Of a stretch of 5,334 nt of DNA, positions 1 to 5,334 are shown in pieces; position 1 is the first letter of the stretch; each line of letters opens with the position of its first letter. The stretch comes from Rickettsia typhi (GTDB lineage: Bacteria; Pseudomonadota; Alphaproteobacteria; Rickettsiales; UBA1997), in assembly GCA_945861125.1 (NCBI GenBank), contig CAMASZ010000092.1:1-5334 (forward strand), given 5' to 3'. The position numbers were made by a program, and so were the translations under genes. The notes beneath the pieces are model-generated. The model had not been told where the DNA came from, made no database searches, and saw only the letters and a program-made list of their open reading frames with translations.

Positions 1-786
1 TATACCATCAATAAATTTAAAATTTTCTTTTTTATGAACATAACCATAATCAATATTGATTACCCCATCTCTATCAAGTATTAAGGCTTTGTTTTTTATT
101 ATTTTGGGAAGTTCAATTTGAGCTTTTTGGTAATCTTCAGGAATACCAATATCAATAAAATAATCTTCACTTAAAAATGAATAGATTTTAAGTTTGTTAA
201 TGTTTTTTACTAAAAAATCTATTTCAAAAGAAAATTTTTCTGGCAAAGAAAATTGATTAAATATTTTTGGATTAATTAAGTATATCCCTCCATTTATAAG
301 ACCAGATAGATTGTAATCTGATTTTTCAATAAATTTTTTGACGTATAAATTATTATCTATTTCAACCATACCATATCTACTGCAATTAGACATTTTTCTT
401 AAAACCATTGAAAAATCACCGCGATGATTTTTAAACATTATTTTATAATTAATATTCAAAAAACTATCGCCATTAATGATAAATACTGGCTCATTTTTAC
501 TAATATAGTCTATAGAGTTAATAATTGCACCACCAGTGCCGAGAGGATTTGTTTCAATTGCATAAAAAATTTCCATACCAAGATAAGAGCTACCAAAAAA
601 ATCGATAATTTTTTCTTTTAGATATCCAACCGAAATAATTATTTTTTTGAAACCTTGATTTTGTAGATTAGATAAAAGATAAGCTAAAAATGGTTTGCCA
701 GATATATCGGCCATTGGTTTAGGAACTTCTTTGATGATTGACTGTAGGCGAGTTCCAAATCCACCTGCAAGAATTATTGCTTGCAT
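1..786 (-). CDS. hddC: Bifunctional D-glycero-D-manno-heptose 1-phosphate guanylyltransferase / heptose 1,7-bisphosphate phosphatase (HddC-GmhB fusion), 3' end outside window
   Basis: The gene starts at the ATG at 786-784 and stays open for 262 codons to the window edge, so the C-terminus is missing. Residues 1-14 ([14 protein letters not shown]) are the nucleotide-binding signature of sugar-nucleotidyltransferases. KPM at 23-25, NPLGTGGA near 80-87 and the metal-binding NGDSF at 105-109 follow, and the whole of residues 1-220 reads like HddC, which transfers GMP from GTP to D,D-heptose 1-phosphate. After a linker of about ten residues, [11 protein letters not shown] (234-244) opens a HAD-superfamily domain, and the following GYVHK (248-252) is typical of GmhB, which removes the 7-phosphate from D,D-heptose 1,7-bisphosphate. 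No stop or new ATG lies at the junction, so this is one polypeptide. It is the last gene seen in the operon: gmhA ends three bases upstream (TAA ATT ATG) and no Shine-Dalgarno is visible. The HddC assignment is strong. The GmhB domain is certain as a HAD domain, but only about its first 30 residues are visible. Confidence 0.9.
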   Translation of the reverse strand, partial: MQAIILAGGFGTRLQSIIKEVPKPMADISGKPFLAYLLSNLQNQGFKKIIISVGYLKEKIIDFFGSSYLGMEIFYAIETNPLGTGGAIINSIDYISKNEPVFIINGDSFLNINYKIMFKNHRGDFSMVLRKMSNCSRYGMVEIDNNLYVKKFIEKSDYNLSGLINGGIYLINPKIFNQFSLPEKFSFEIDFLVKNINKLKIYSFLSEDYFIDIGIPEDYQKAQIELPKIIKNKALILDRDGVINIDYGYVHKKENFKFIDGI

Positions 787-789
787 AAT

Positions 790-1392
790 TTATTTTTTAT
801 TTTTTGGATCATGAGTAGCACCAAAAAATTTATCTTCAATAAGGGCGCATATTATGTGTCCTGTTGCTATGTGCCCTTCCTGAATTTTCGGAGTTTCTTC
901 GGAAGGAATATTTATTTGATGATCACACATTTGGCCAATATCTCTGCCATCTTTGCCGAGTAGGCCAATAGTGATTATTTTTTTATTCTTTGCTGCTTTT
1001 ATAGCTTCTATAACATTTTTACTTCTTCCAGAGGTTGATATTCCTATTAGAACATCACCTTCATTTCCTATTGCTTCTAATTGTCTAGAAAAAGAGTATA
1101 AATAGCCATAATCATTGCCAATTGCAGTTAAAGCTGATGTATCAGTGGTTAAAGCAATAGCGTTAAGAGCTGGTCGATCATATGAAAGCTTGCTTACTAG
1201 TTCTGCGGCAAGGTGTTGTGAATCTGCGGCACTGCCACCATTGCCACAAAACATGATTTTTTTACCTTTTTGTAAAGATTCTATACATATTTGAGAAGCT
1301 TTTTCAATGCTATCGTGAAGTTGATTATCAATCAGGATAGATTTAAATAAATTTAAAGTTTTTTCAAATTCAGAGGTGATATATTGTTTCAT
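790..1392 (-). CDS. gmhA: Sedoheptulose 7-phosphate isomerase (phosphoheptose isomerase)
   Basis: The 200-residue product has the full length of the GmhA family. GmhA is a cytoplasmic SIS-domain isomerase that converts sedoheptulose 7-phosphate to D-glycero-D-manno-heptose 7-phosphate, the first step of nucleotide-heptose synthesis. The phosphosugar-binding SIS motif CGNGGSAADSQHLAAE is at 49-64, TTDTS at 82-86, and the second phosphate-binding loop STSGRS at 119-124. Residues matching the E. coli GmhA metal and catalytic positions are present: H60, E64, Q171 and H179, the last two in PKIQEGHIATGH (168-179). Nothing important appears to be missing. The ATG at 1392 is eight bases after the hddA stop and lacks a clear Shine-Dalgarno, so translation is probably coupled to hddA. 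The neighbours (hddA before, hddC-gmhB after) indicate that it feeds the GDP-heptose branch, although the same product can also enter the ADP-heptose branch. Confidence 0.95.
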   Translation of the reverse strand: MKQYITSEFEKTLNLFKSILIDNQLHDSIEKASQICIESLQKGKKIMFCGNGGSAADSQHLAAELVSKLSYDRPALNAIALTTDTSALTAIGNDYGYLYSFSRQLEAIGNEGDVLIGISTSGRSKNVIEAIKAAKNKKIITIGLLGKDGRDIGQMCDHQINIPSEETPKIQEGHIATGHIICALIEDKFFGATHDPKNKK

Positions 1393-1400
1393 GATGTAAA

Positions 1401-2450
1401 TTATTTATTAATTCTCCAGCTTGTTGTGCCGTGATCGGTAAAGTGACAAGGCATAGTTCTGCCTTCTTTTTCTTGCTCTAATAAGCGCAAGATTTTCATT
1501 CTTTTGGATGGTGGAACTAAAAACATTAGGAAACCGCCACCGCCAGCTCCAGAAATTTTACCAGCCATTGCGCCGGCGTCAATTACTTTATTATATATTT
1601 GATCTATATTTTGATTAGAAATAAGACTGGCTGAAGCTTTTTTTGCTGACCATCCGCGTTGCATTGATTCTGCAATTGATTTTATATCTCCTTTTAAAAG
1701 AGCTTCTTTCATATCAAATGCTTCCTCTTTAATTTTTAGCATCATTTCAATTGTTTTTGCAGATTTTGATTCCACATTTTTATTTTGTTCTTCAATTATC
1801 TTGCTAGAATCTCTAGATACCCCTGTGTAGAATAAAACCAATGATTGTTCTAATTCAGAAATGATCCATTTTTTGACTCTTAGAGGATTAATAATTGTTT
1901 TATCATCTTTATAAAATTCCATAAAGTTAAATCCACCAAATGTTGCAGCATATTGATCTTGTTTGCCACCCTTCATTTTAAGGTCATTTCGTTCAATTTC
2001 ATATGCTAGATTGGCAATGTCATAATCACCATATGGAATGGATAACCATTCAACATAGGCTTTAATTATTGATACAACTAATGTTGACGATGATCCAAGT
2101 CCAGATCCCGGAGGGGAGTCGCAGTAGGTTGTCATTTTAAAGGAATCTAGTGGCTTGCCTTTATTAAAGTTTTTAACAATTCTATTATAGATGGCTTTGT
2201 GTAATTTAAGATTGCCAGTTGGTTCAATGTAGTCTGTTATTTTTGTTTCAAAATTTTCATCAATATCAGTTGCTACAAATTTTATTTTGTTATCTTCCTT
2301 TGGTTTTATAGTGCAACAAGCATACATATCAATAGTTGCATTTAAAACGCATCCCCCATTAATTGAATAAAATGATTCAATATCGGTTCCTCCTCCAGCA
2401 AGACCAAGTCTAAGTGGTGCTCGTGATCTTATCAAAAATGGTTCTTTCAT
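1401..2450 (-). CDS. hddA: D-glycero-alpha-D-manno-heptose 7-phosphate kinase (GHMP family)
   Basis: This 349-residue GHMP kinase is of normal family length. HddA phosphorylates D,D-heptose 7-phosphate at C1 (alpha anomer) with ATP, giving the 1,7-bisphosphate that GmhB then dephosphorylates. RAPLRLGLAGGGTD (10-23) is the N-terminal substrate-side motif. DSPPGSGLGSSST (111-123) is the glycine/serine-rich ATP-binding loop that defines the GHMP family. GGKQDQYAATFGG (161-173) carries the probable catalytic aspartate D165, and GKISGAGGGGFLMF (297-310) is the third, C-terminal GHMP motif. The start at 2450 is nine bases after the TAG of the upstream SDR and is followed closely by the N-terminal motif, which supports this start. 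No Shine-Dalgarno is seen. HddA rather than galactokinase or mevalonate kinase is favoured by the LRLGLAGGGTD form and by the adjoining gmhA and hddC. The alpha-anomer specificity, and hence the GDP branch, is inferred from these neighbours. Confidence 0.93.
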   Translation of the reverse strand: MKEPFLIRSRAPLRLGLAGGGTDIESFYSINGGCVLNATIDMYACCTIKPKEDNKIKFVATDIDENFETKITDYIEPTGNLKLHKAIYNRIVKNFNKGKPLDSFKMTTYCDSPPGSGLGSSSTLVVSIIKAYVEWLSIPYGDYDIANLAYEIERNDLKMKGGKQDQYAATFGGFNFMEFYKDDKTIINPLRVKKWIISELEQSLVLFYTGVSRDSSKIIEEQNKNVESKSAKTIEMMLKIKEEAFDMKEALLKGDIKSIAESMQRGWSAKKASASLISNQNIDQIYNKVIDAGAMAGKISGAGGGGFLMFLVPPSKRMKILRLLEQEKEGRTMPCHFTDHGTTSWRINK

Positions 2451-2459
2451 TTTTTAAAA

Positions 2460-3476
2460 CTATCTGGTTAAAAATTTTTCACCTTTAGAAACCCTATCTC
2501 TCCAGTAATCTAGAAGATCTTGCATTATTTTTTCAAATTTTATCTCCGATTTCCAGCCGGTGTGTTTTTCAAATTTTTTAGTATTTGGAACTTGTAAATC
2601 AGCATCAATTGGGCGAAGCCTTTCTGGATCAACTTCGATTTTGATTTTGTCTTTTGCAGTTGAAATTGAAATTAGATAGTTGAGCATTTCTCTAATAGTG
2701 CAACTAAAAGTTCCGCCAATATTGTAATATTCACCAGCAATTGGCTTTACTGTTACTAGCATATAATATGCTTTAACAGCATCTCTAACATCAGCAAATG
2801 TTCTAAGTGAATCAAGATTTCCGACCTTTACAATTGGAGGTATAAGACCTTTTTCAATCATAGCAATTTGCTTTGCAAAAGTACTTTCGGCAAAGACATC
2901 ACCCCTTCTAGGACCGGTGTGAGTGAACATTCGGGTGGTCATTACCGTCATGCCATATGCTTCAGCGTAATATCTTCCGACTAGATCGGTGCCAACTTTT
3001 GATATTGCATAAGGAGATGCGGGATGAAAATTACATTCTTCATCTATTGGTAGCTTTTCTTTTGGAACTCGTCCGAAAACTTCTGATGAAGCACAAACGT
3101 GAATTACTGGTTTTAATTCTGGCATTTTTCGAACTGCCTCTAATATTCTTGCAGTTCCTTGGATATTAGTTTCAAAAGTATCAAGTGGTGACTCAAAACT
3201 AGTTTGTGGATAACTTTGAGCAGCAAGGTGAAATATATAATCTGGTTTTGATCTCTTAACAACATCATGTATTGATATAAAGTCTCTTAAATCGCCATAT
3301 AAAAGATGGATTCTATCTTTTTTATTAATTTTTTCAATTAAGTGTGAAATATTATCAAGAGGACTTCTCCAGCGACACATACCATATATTTCCCAGTCAG
3401 TATTTTCAAGGAGATAGTCTGCTAGGTGAGATCCTACCATTCCTGTTATTCCAGTGATTAAAGCGCGTTTTTTCAT
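2460..3476 (-). CDS. GDP-mannose 4,6-dehydratase-like extended SDR, probably acting on GDP-heptose
   Basis: This is a 338-residue extended short-chain dehydrogenase/reductase of the NDP-sugar type. It has the dinucleotide-binding GxxGxxG at 9-15 (GITGMVG) and arginines R35 and R37 after the second beta strand, as expected for NADP(H). HLAAQSYP is at 83-90, the active-site serine/glutamate in ASSEVFG at 129-135, and the catalytic Y156xxxK160 in SPYAISK. GDP-mannose 4,6-dehydratase (Gmd) features include SSE and GNLDSLR (219-225). Features more like GDP-4-keto-6-deoxymannose reductase (Rmd) include HTGP (186-189), FAKQIAMIEKG (200-210), DVRDAV (229-234) and the C-terminal LLDYWR (321-326). A nucleotide-sugar dehydratase or reductase is therefore firm, but the exact reaction is not. 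As the first gene of an operon making GDP-heptose, its likely substrate is GDP-D-glycero-D-manno-heptose, as for DmhA-type enzymes; GDP-mannose is the alternative. The start at 3476 is bounded by an in-frame TAA 21 bases upstream (3495-3497). A promoter candidate lies just upstream. Confidence 0.85.
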   Translation of the reverse strand: MKKRALITGITGMVGSHLADYLLENTDWEIYGMCRWRSPLDNISHLIEKINKKDRIHLLYGDLRDFISIHDVVKRSKPDYIFHLAAQSYPQTSFESPLDTFETNIQGTARILEAVRKMPELKPVIHVCASSEVFGRVPKEKLPIDEECNFHPASPYAISKVGTDLVGRYYAEAYGMTVMTTRMFTHTGPRRGDVFAESTFAKQIAMIEKGLIPPIVKVGNLDSLRTFADVRDAVKAYYMLVTVKPIAGEYYNIGGTFSCTIREMLNYLISISTAKDKIKIEVDPERLRPIDADLQVPNTKKFEKHTGWKSEIKFEKIMQDLLDYWRDRVSKGEKFLTR

Positions 3477-3519
3477 TATTTTGTTTTGTGATTTTTATTG
3501 AGAAATTTAAAAGAGAGTT

Positions 3520-3548
3520 AGTAAAAACCATGTTAAATATAAAGTCAA
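3520..3548 (-). promoter_or_regulatory. Candidate sigma70 promoter of the heptose operon
   Basis: Reading the minus strand, TTGACT (3548-3543) matches five of six bases of the -35 consensus. It is followed after exactly 17 bases by TTTACT (3525-3520), which matches four of six of the -10 consensus. Transcription would begin near 3513, leaving a leader of about 35 bases before the SDR start codon. The position immediately before the first gene of the operon, and the ideal spacing, support the call. The AT-rich background and imperfect -10 limit confidence. Confidence 0.5.
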
Positions 3549-3635
3549 TATACATCAAGTTTTTTAATTTATATCAAATTCCATATTTAAATTATACTAA
3601 AGAATTTTATAAATATCTTCTTTAAGATTTTTGTT

Positions 3636-3654
3636 AAAAAAGCTAAAAAGCCTT
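3636..3654 (-). terminator. Weak Rho-independent terminator-like hairpin after lppC
   Basis: On the minus strand AAGGCT (3654-3649), a TTTT loop and AGCTTT (3644-3639) can form a six-pair stem with one G-U pair, followed by a short run of further T (3638-3636). It lies about 50 bases past the lppC stop and upstream of the operon promoter, which is the expected place. The stem is short and has only two G-C pairs, so it may be inefficient or coincidental. Confidence 0.35.
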
Positions 3655-3704
3655 ATTTTGTGTGGACATAAAGCATTTCGTTTTTAACTTTTTTATCTAA
3701 AAAT

Positions 3705-5144
3705 TTAATATTTAAGAAAATTTTTAGATGATTTTTCAATAGTTTCAAATTTTCCATTGGAAACCTGAAGTACCGCAAGATTTCTTTGCATTATACCGTT
3801 AGGAAGAAATCTAAACATACCATCAATTCCTTCAAATCCATTTTTAGATTTGTTAGAATATTCAGTAAAGTCGGATAGTTTAATTTTTTGATCAGTTTTA
3901 TTTTTACTAATCTCAATAATGGCATAAGTTAAGTCATAAGCAATTGATGAAATGCGTGGAGGTACTTTATTGAAATGATAGTAATAATTTTTTTCAAAAT
4001 TATAAAATGATTCGTTTTCAGGAGCTGGTATCCAAGCTCCATAAAGATTAATATCATTTGTAGTTGATAGTTCATTCCACTGACTAGTGCCAATTAGCTG
4101 AAAATCTCTTTCGTCGGTGTTCTGTTTTTTAATCGATGAGACTATTTTTGAAAGAATTTTTCCTGATTCTGGTATTAAAATAATCTGAGGGTATATTTTA
4201 TCAAATTCTGTAATTTCTGTGTTTTGTTTTACTTTATTTTTTCCAATTGTTAATGAATCTGGTAAAATAAAAGAATTAATAACTCTTGATACCGCTCTAT
4301 CTATGTCTTTGTCATTATTTTCGTAAAATTCTGAAGTAATAAAATTTCCATCACGATTTTGGACAAATTTCTTTAAATAATTTGTAATCATTTCGCCGTA
4401 GCTATTATTTGGAGCAATTACAGCAAAATTCTTTTTATCTTTATCTAAAGCAAAATTAACTATTTTGTCGATTTGTGTTTCAGGCATTATTCCAGCAATA
4501 AATATTCCACCATTTGTAGTCATTTTACCGATTGATGATGGGTTATTTGAAAAAGAAATAATAAAAATTCCATTTTCTTTAGCTTTTTTTTCAATAGCTG
4601 AAGTTGAAGCATTAAATATTGGACCCACAACAATTTTTATTTTTTTATCAATAATTTCTTGAAAAGAACTTTCGATATCACCTTCATTTTCTTTGGAATC
4701 AATAGGTATTATTTCAATTTTATGATTTATATCATTTTCAAAAACTGATAGGGATGCAGAATTAAATAATGACCATGCTAGTTCTTTATTTTTACCAGAA
4801 AACGGTAAAAACATGGCCACTTTAATTTTTTTTTGATAATTAGTCGCAATTGGAAGAGGCTTTGATTCTAATTGTTGAGAAGTTGTTTTTTTAATTTCTG
4901 GTTTTTTGTTTGAGAAATTGTAATTAAATTTACTATTGCATGATGAATTTGAAAGCAGTATCAATGATAAAGTAACGCTTTTTATAGTGATGCTGATAGC
5001 ATTAATAGCTGATTTTTTTTTGCTAAAAGTTTTAAAGCAATAATATTTAATATTTAAATAACCTTGATATAATGCTTTAAATGAAAGGTAATTAGTTAAT
5101 GTTTTATTTTGATTGATAATAAAATTTCTAATATTTTTTTTCAT
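3705..5144 (-). CDS. lppC: LppC/LpoA-family penicillin-binding protein activator, putative lipoprotein
   Basis: The 479-residue protein has a type 1 periplasmic-binding-protein fold of the LppC/YraM family. In enterobacteria the homologue LpoA is an outer-membrane lipoprotein that activates peptidoglycan synthase PBP1A; in this lineage that role is inferred. A hydrophobic stretch at about 49-64 is followed by NSSC with the candidate lipidated cysteine C69, then a polar, Lys/Ser/Gln-rich linker to about residue 105. The binding-protein domain begins with KVAMFLPFSGKN (108-119). IVVGPIFNAS (171-180), FIISFSNNPSSIG (194-206), AVIAPNNSYG (241-250) and the C-terminal GIDGMFRFLPNG (439-450) are family hallmarks. 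The N-terminus is odd: about 48 residues precede the hydrophobic core and the lipobox lacks the usual Leu at -3, yet no ATG, GTG or TTG lies nearer in frame. The divergent partner is rsmI, which is the same pairing as E. coli yraM/yraL and supports the identification. Confidence 0.87.
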   Translation of the reverse strand: MKKNIRNFIINQNKTLTNYLSFKALYQGYLNIKYYCFKTFSKKKSAINAISITIKSVTLSLILLSNSSCNSKFNYNFSNKKPEIKKTTSQQLESKPLPIATNYQKKIKVAMFLPFSGKNKELAWSLFNSASLSVFENDINHKIEIIPIDSKENEGDIESSFQEIIDKKIKIVVGPIFNASTSAIEKKAKENGIFIISFSNNPSSIGKMTTNGGIFIAGIMPETQIDKIVNFALDKDKKNFAVIAPNNSYGEMITNYLKKFVQNRDGNFITSEFYENNDKDIDRAVSRVINSFILPDSLTIGKNKVKQNTEITEFDKIYPQIILIPESGKILSKIVSSIKKQNTDERDFQLIGTSQWNELSTTNDINLYGAWIPAPENESFYNFEKNYYYHFNKVPPRISSIAYDLTYAIIEISKNKTDQKIKLSDFTEYSNKSKNGFEGIDGMFRFLPNGIMQRNLAVLQVSNGKFETIEKSSKNFLKY

Positions 5145-5190
5145 AAAACTTATTTTTAAATTTTTTAATAAATTCTGATATTGTATTAGT
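5145..5190. other. Divergent spacer between lppC and rsmI
   Basis: Only 46 very AT-rich bases separate the two divergent start codons, so both promoters must fit within it or reach into the opposite gene. For rsmI the only -10-like hexamer I see is TATTGT at 5179-5184, six bases before the ATG, without a convincing -35. I cannot place either promoter with confidence, and neither gene shows a Shine-Dalgarno. Confidence 0.4.
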
Positions 5191-5334
5191 ATGCAAAAAT
5201 TCTTTGCTAATTTACAAGCAATAAAAATAGAAAATGCTCTTTATGTTGTTTCAACACCAATAGGAAATTTAAACGATATCACATTAAGAGCGTTAAAAAT
5301 TCTTGAAGAGGTTGATTTTGTTTTGTGTGAAGAT
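5191..5334 (+). CDS. rsmI: 16S rRNA (cytidine1402-2'-O)-methyltransferase RsmI, N-terminal 48 residues only
   Basis: The ATG at 5191 opens a frame that is still open at the window edge, so roughly the first sixth of a protein of usual length near 280 residues is visible. RsmI uses S-adenosylmethionine to methylate the 2'-OH of C1402 in the ribosomal decoding centre. [19 protein letters not shown] (residues 17-35) is the N-terminal signature of the family, including the conserved TPIGNLxDIT that forms part of the tetrapyrrole-methylase-like fold. It is followed by [11 protein letters not shown] (38-48), which matches the usual spacing to the acidic pair. The short ten- to fifteen-residue lead before the signature is normal for the family and supports this start. 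It is divergent from lppC, a conserved arrangement. Confidence 0.92.
   Translation, partial: MQKFFANLQAIKIENALYVVSTPIGNLNDITLRALKILEEVDFVLCED

Larger units (their letters stand above)
3477..3704. other. Intergenic region between lppC and the heptose operon
   Basis: These 228 non-coding bases separate two co-oriented minus-strand genes, so they should hold the 3' end of the lppC transcript and the start of the heptose operon. A weak terminator-like hairpin (3636-3654) and a sigma70-like promoter (3520-3548) are listed separately. Nothing else is supported: reading frames here are very short, and I see no tRNA or recognisable riboswitch. A 7-base inverted repeat at 3598-3604 / 3618-3624 may be chance in such AT-rich DNA. 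Confidence 0.7.

Noticed and set aside
424..621. Plus-strand 65-codon open frame
   Set aside because: It lies wholly antisense to the strongly supported HddC domain; the translation is low-complexity and resembles no family.
781..963. Plus-strand 60-codon open frame
   Set aside because: It is antisense to the C-terminal part of gmhA; no motifs and no start signal.
2957..3169. Plus-strand 70-codon open frame rich in leucine
   Set aside because: It is antisense to the SDR catalytic region; the leucine richness comes from the opposite strand's codons, not a real membrane protein.
3585..3600. TATAAT on the minus strand as a second -10 box
   Set aside because: No acceptable -35 lies 16-18 bases upstream, and TATAAT is frequent in AT-rich DNA.
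3598..3624. Inverted repeat TAAAGAA / TTCTTTA with a 13-base loop
   Set aside because: Seven A/T-dominated pairs are easily produced by chance at this composition, and it is not placed over the promoter; kept only as a remark in the intergenic finding.
3655..3704. Tiny minus-strand reading frame of seven codons after the lppC stop
   Set aside because: Too short, no ribosome binding site, no reason to expect a peptide.
4465..4662. Plus-strand 65-codon hydrophobic open frame
   Set aside because: It is antisense to conserved LppC motifs; an AT-rich shadow.
1..5334. CRISPR arrays, tRNA or rRNA genes, insertion sequences
   Set aside because: Read for regular direct repeats, cloverleaf-like GC-rich arms and transposase motifs; none seen.

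Overview
This is an AT-rich (roughly 30% GC by eye) bacterial window with short intergenic gaps, standard codon use (TGG codes for Trp) and almost no visible Shine-Dalgarno sites. The divergent pair rsmI / lppC, and the LppC-type sequence itself, fit a Gram-negative proteobacterium. An AT-rich alphaproteobacterium (Rickettsiales-, Holosporales- or SAR11-like) is my best guess, but the window contains no decisive taxonomic marker.

Layout. Positions 1-3476 are a tight minus-strand operon, transcribed right to left: a GDP-mannose 4,6-dehydratase/reductase-like SDR (2460-3476), hddA (1401-2450), gmhA (790-1392), and an hddC gene whose product continues into a GmhB phosphatase domain and runs off the left edge (1-786). 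The gaps between these genes are only 9, 8 and 3 bases. Positions 3477-3704 are non-coding and hold a weak terminator-like hairpin for the upstream gene and a good sigma70-like promoter for the operon. Positions 3705-5144 (minus) encode an LppC/LpoA-type penicillin-binding protein activator lipoprotein. After a 46-base divergent spacer, the first 48 codons of rsmI (16S rRNA methyltransferase) run off the right edge on the plus strand.

How the genes work together. GmhA, HddA, GmhB and HddC are the four activities that turn sedoheptulose 7-phosphate into GDP-D-glycero-alpha-D-manno-heptose. This is the D,D/GDP branch used for capsule, O-antigen, S-layer and other surface glycans, as opposed to the ADP-heptose branch of LPS core. 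All four are present here in three genes. The SDR that leads the operon resembles GDP-mannose 4,6-dehydratases and GDP-4-keto-6-deoxymannose reductases, so the operon probably makes a modified (for example 6-deoxy or 4-keto derived) GDP-heptose. The lppC-rsmI pair is a conserved housekeeping neighbourhood, and the heptose operon looks like accessory cargo beside it. I found no mobile element, CRISPR array, RNA gene or clearly unprecedented system. The most interesting points are the HddC-GmhB fusion and the mixed-signature SDR.
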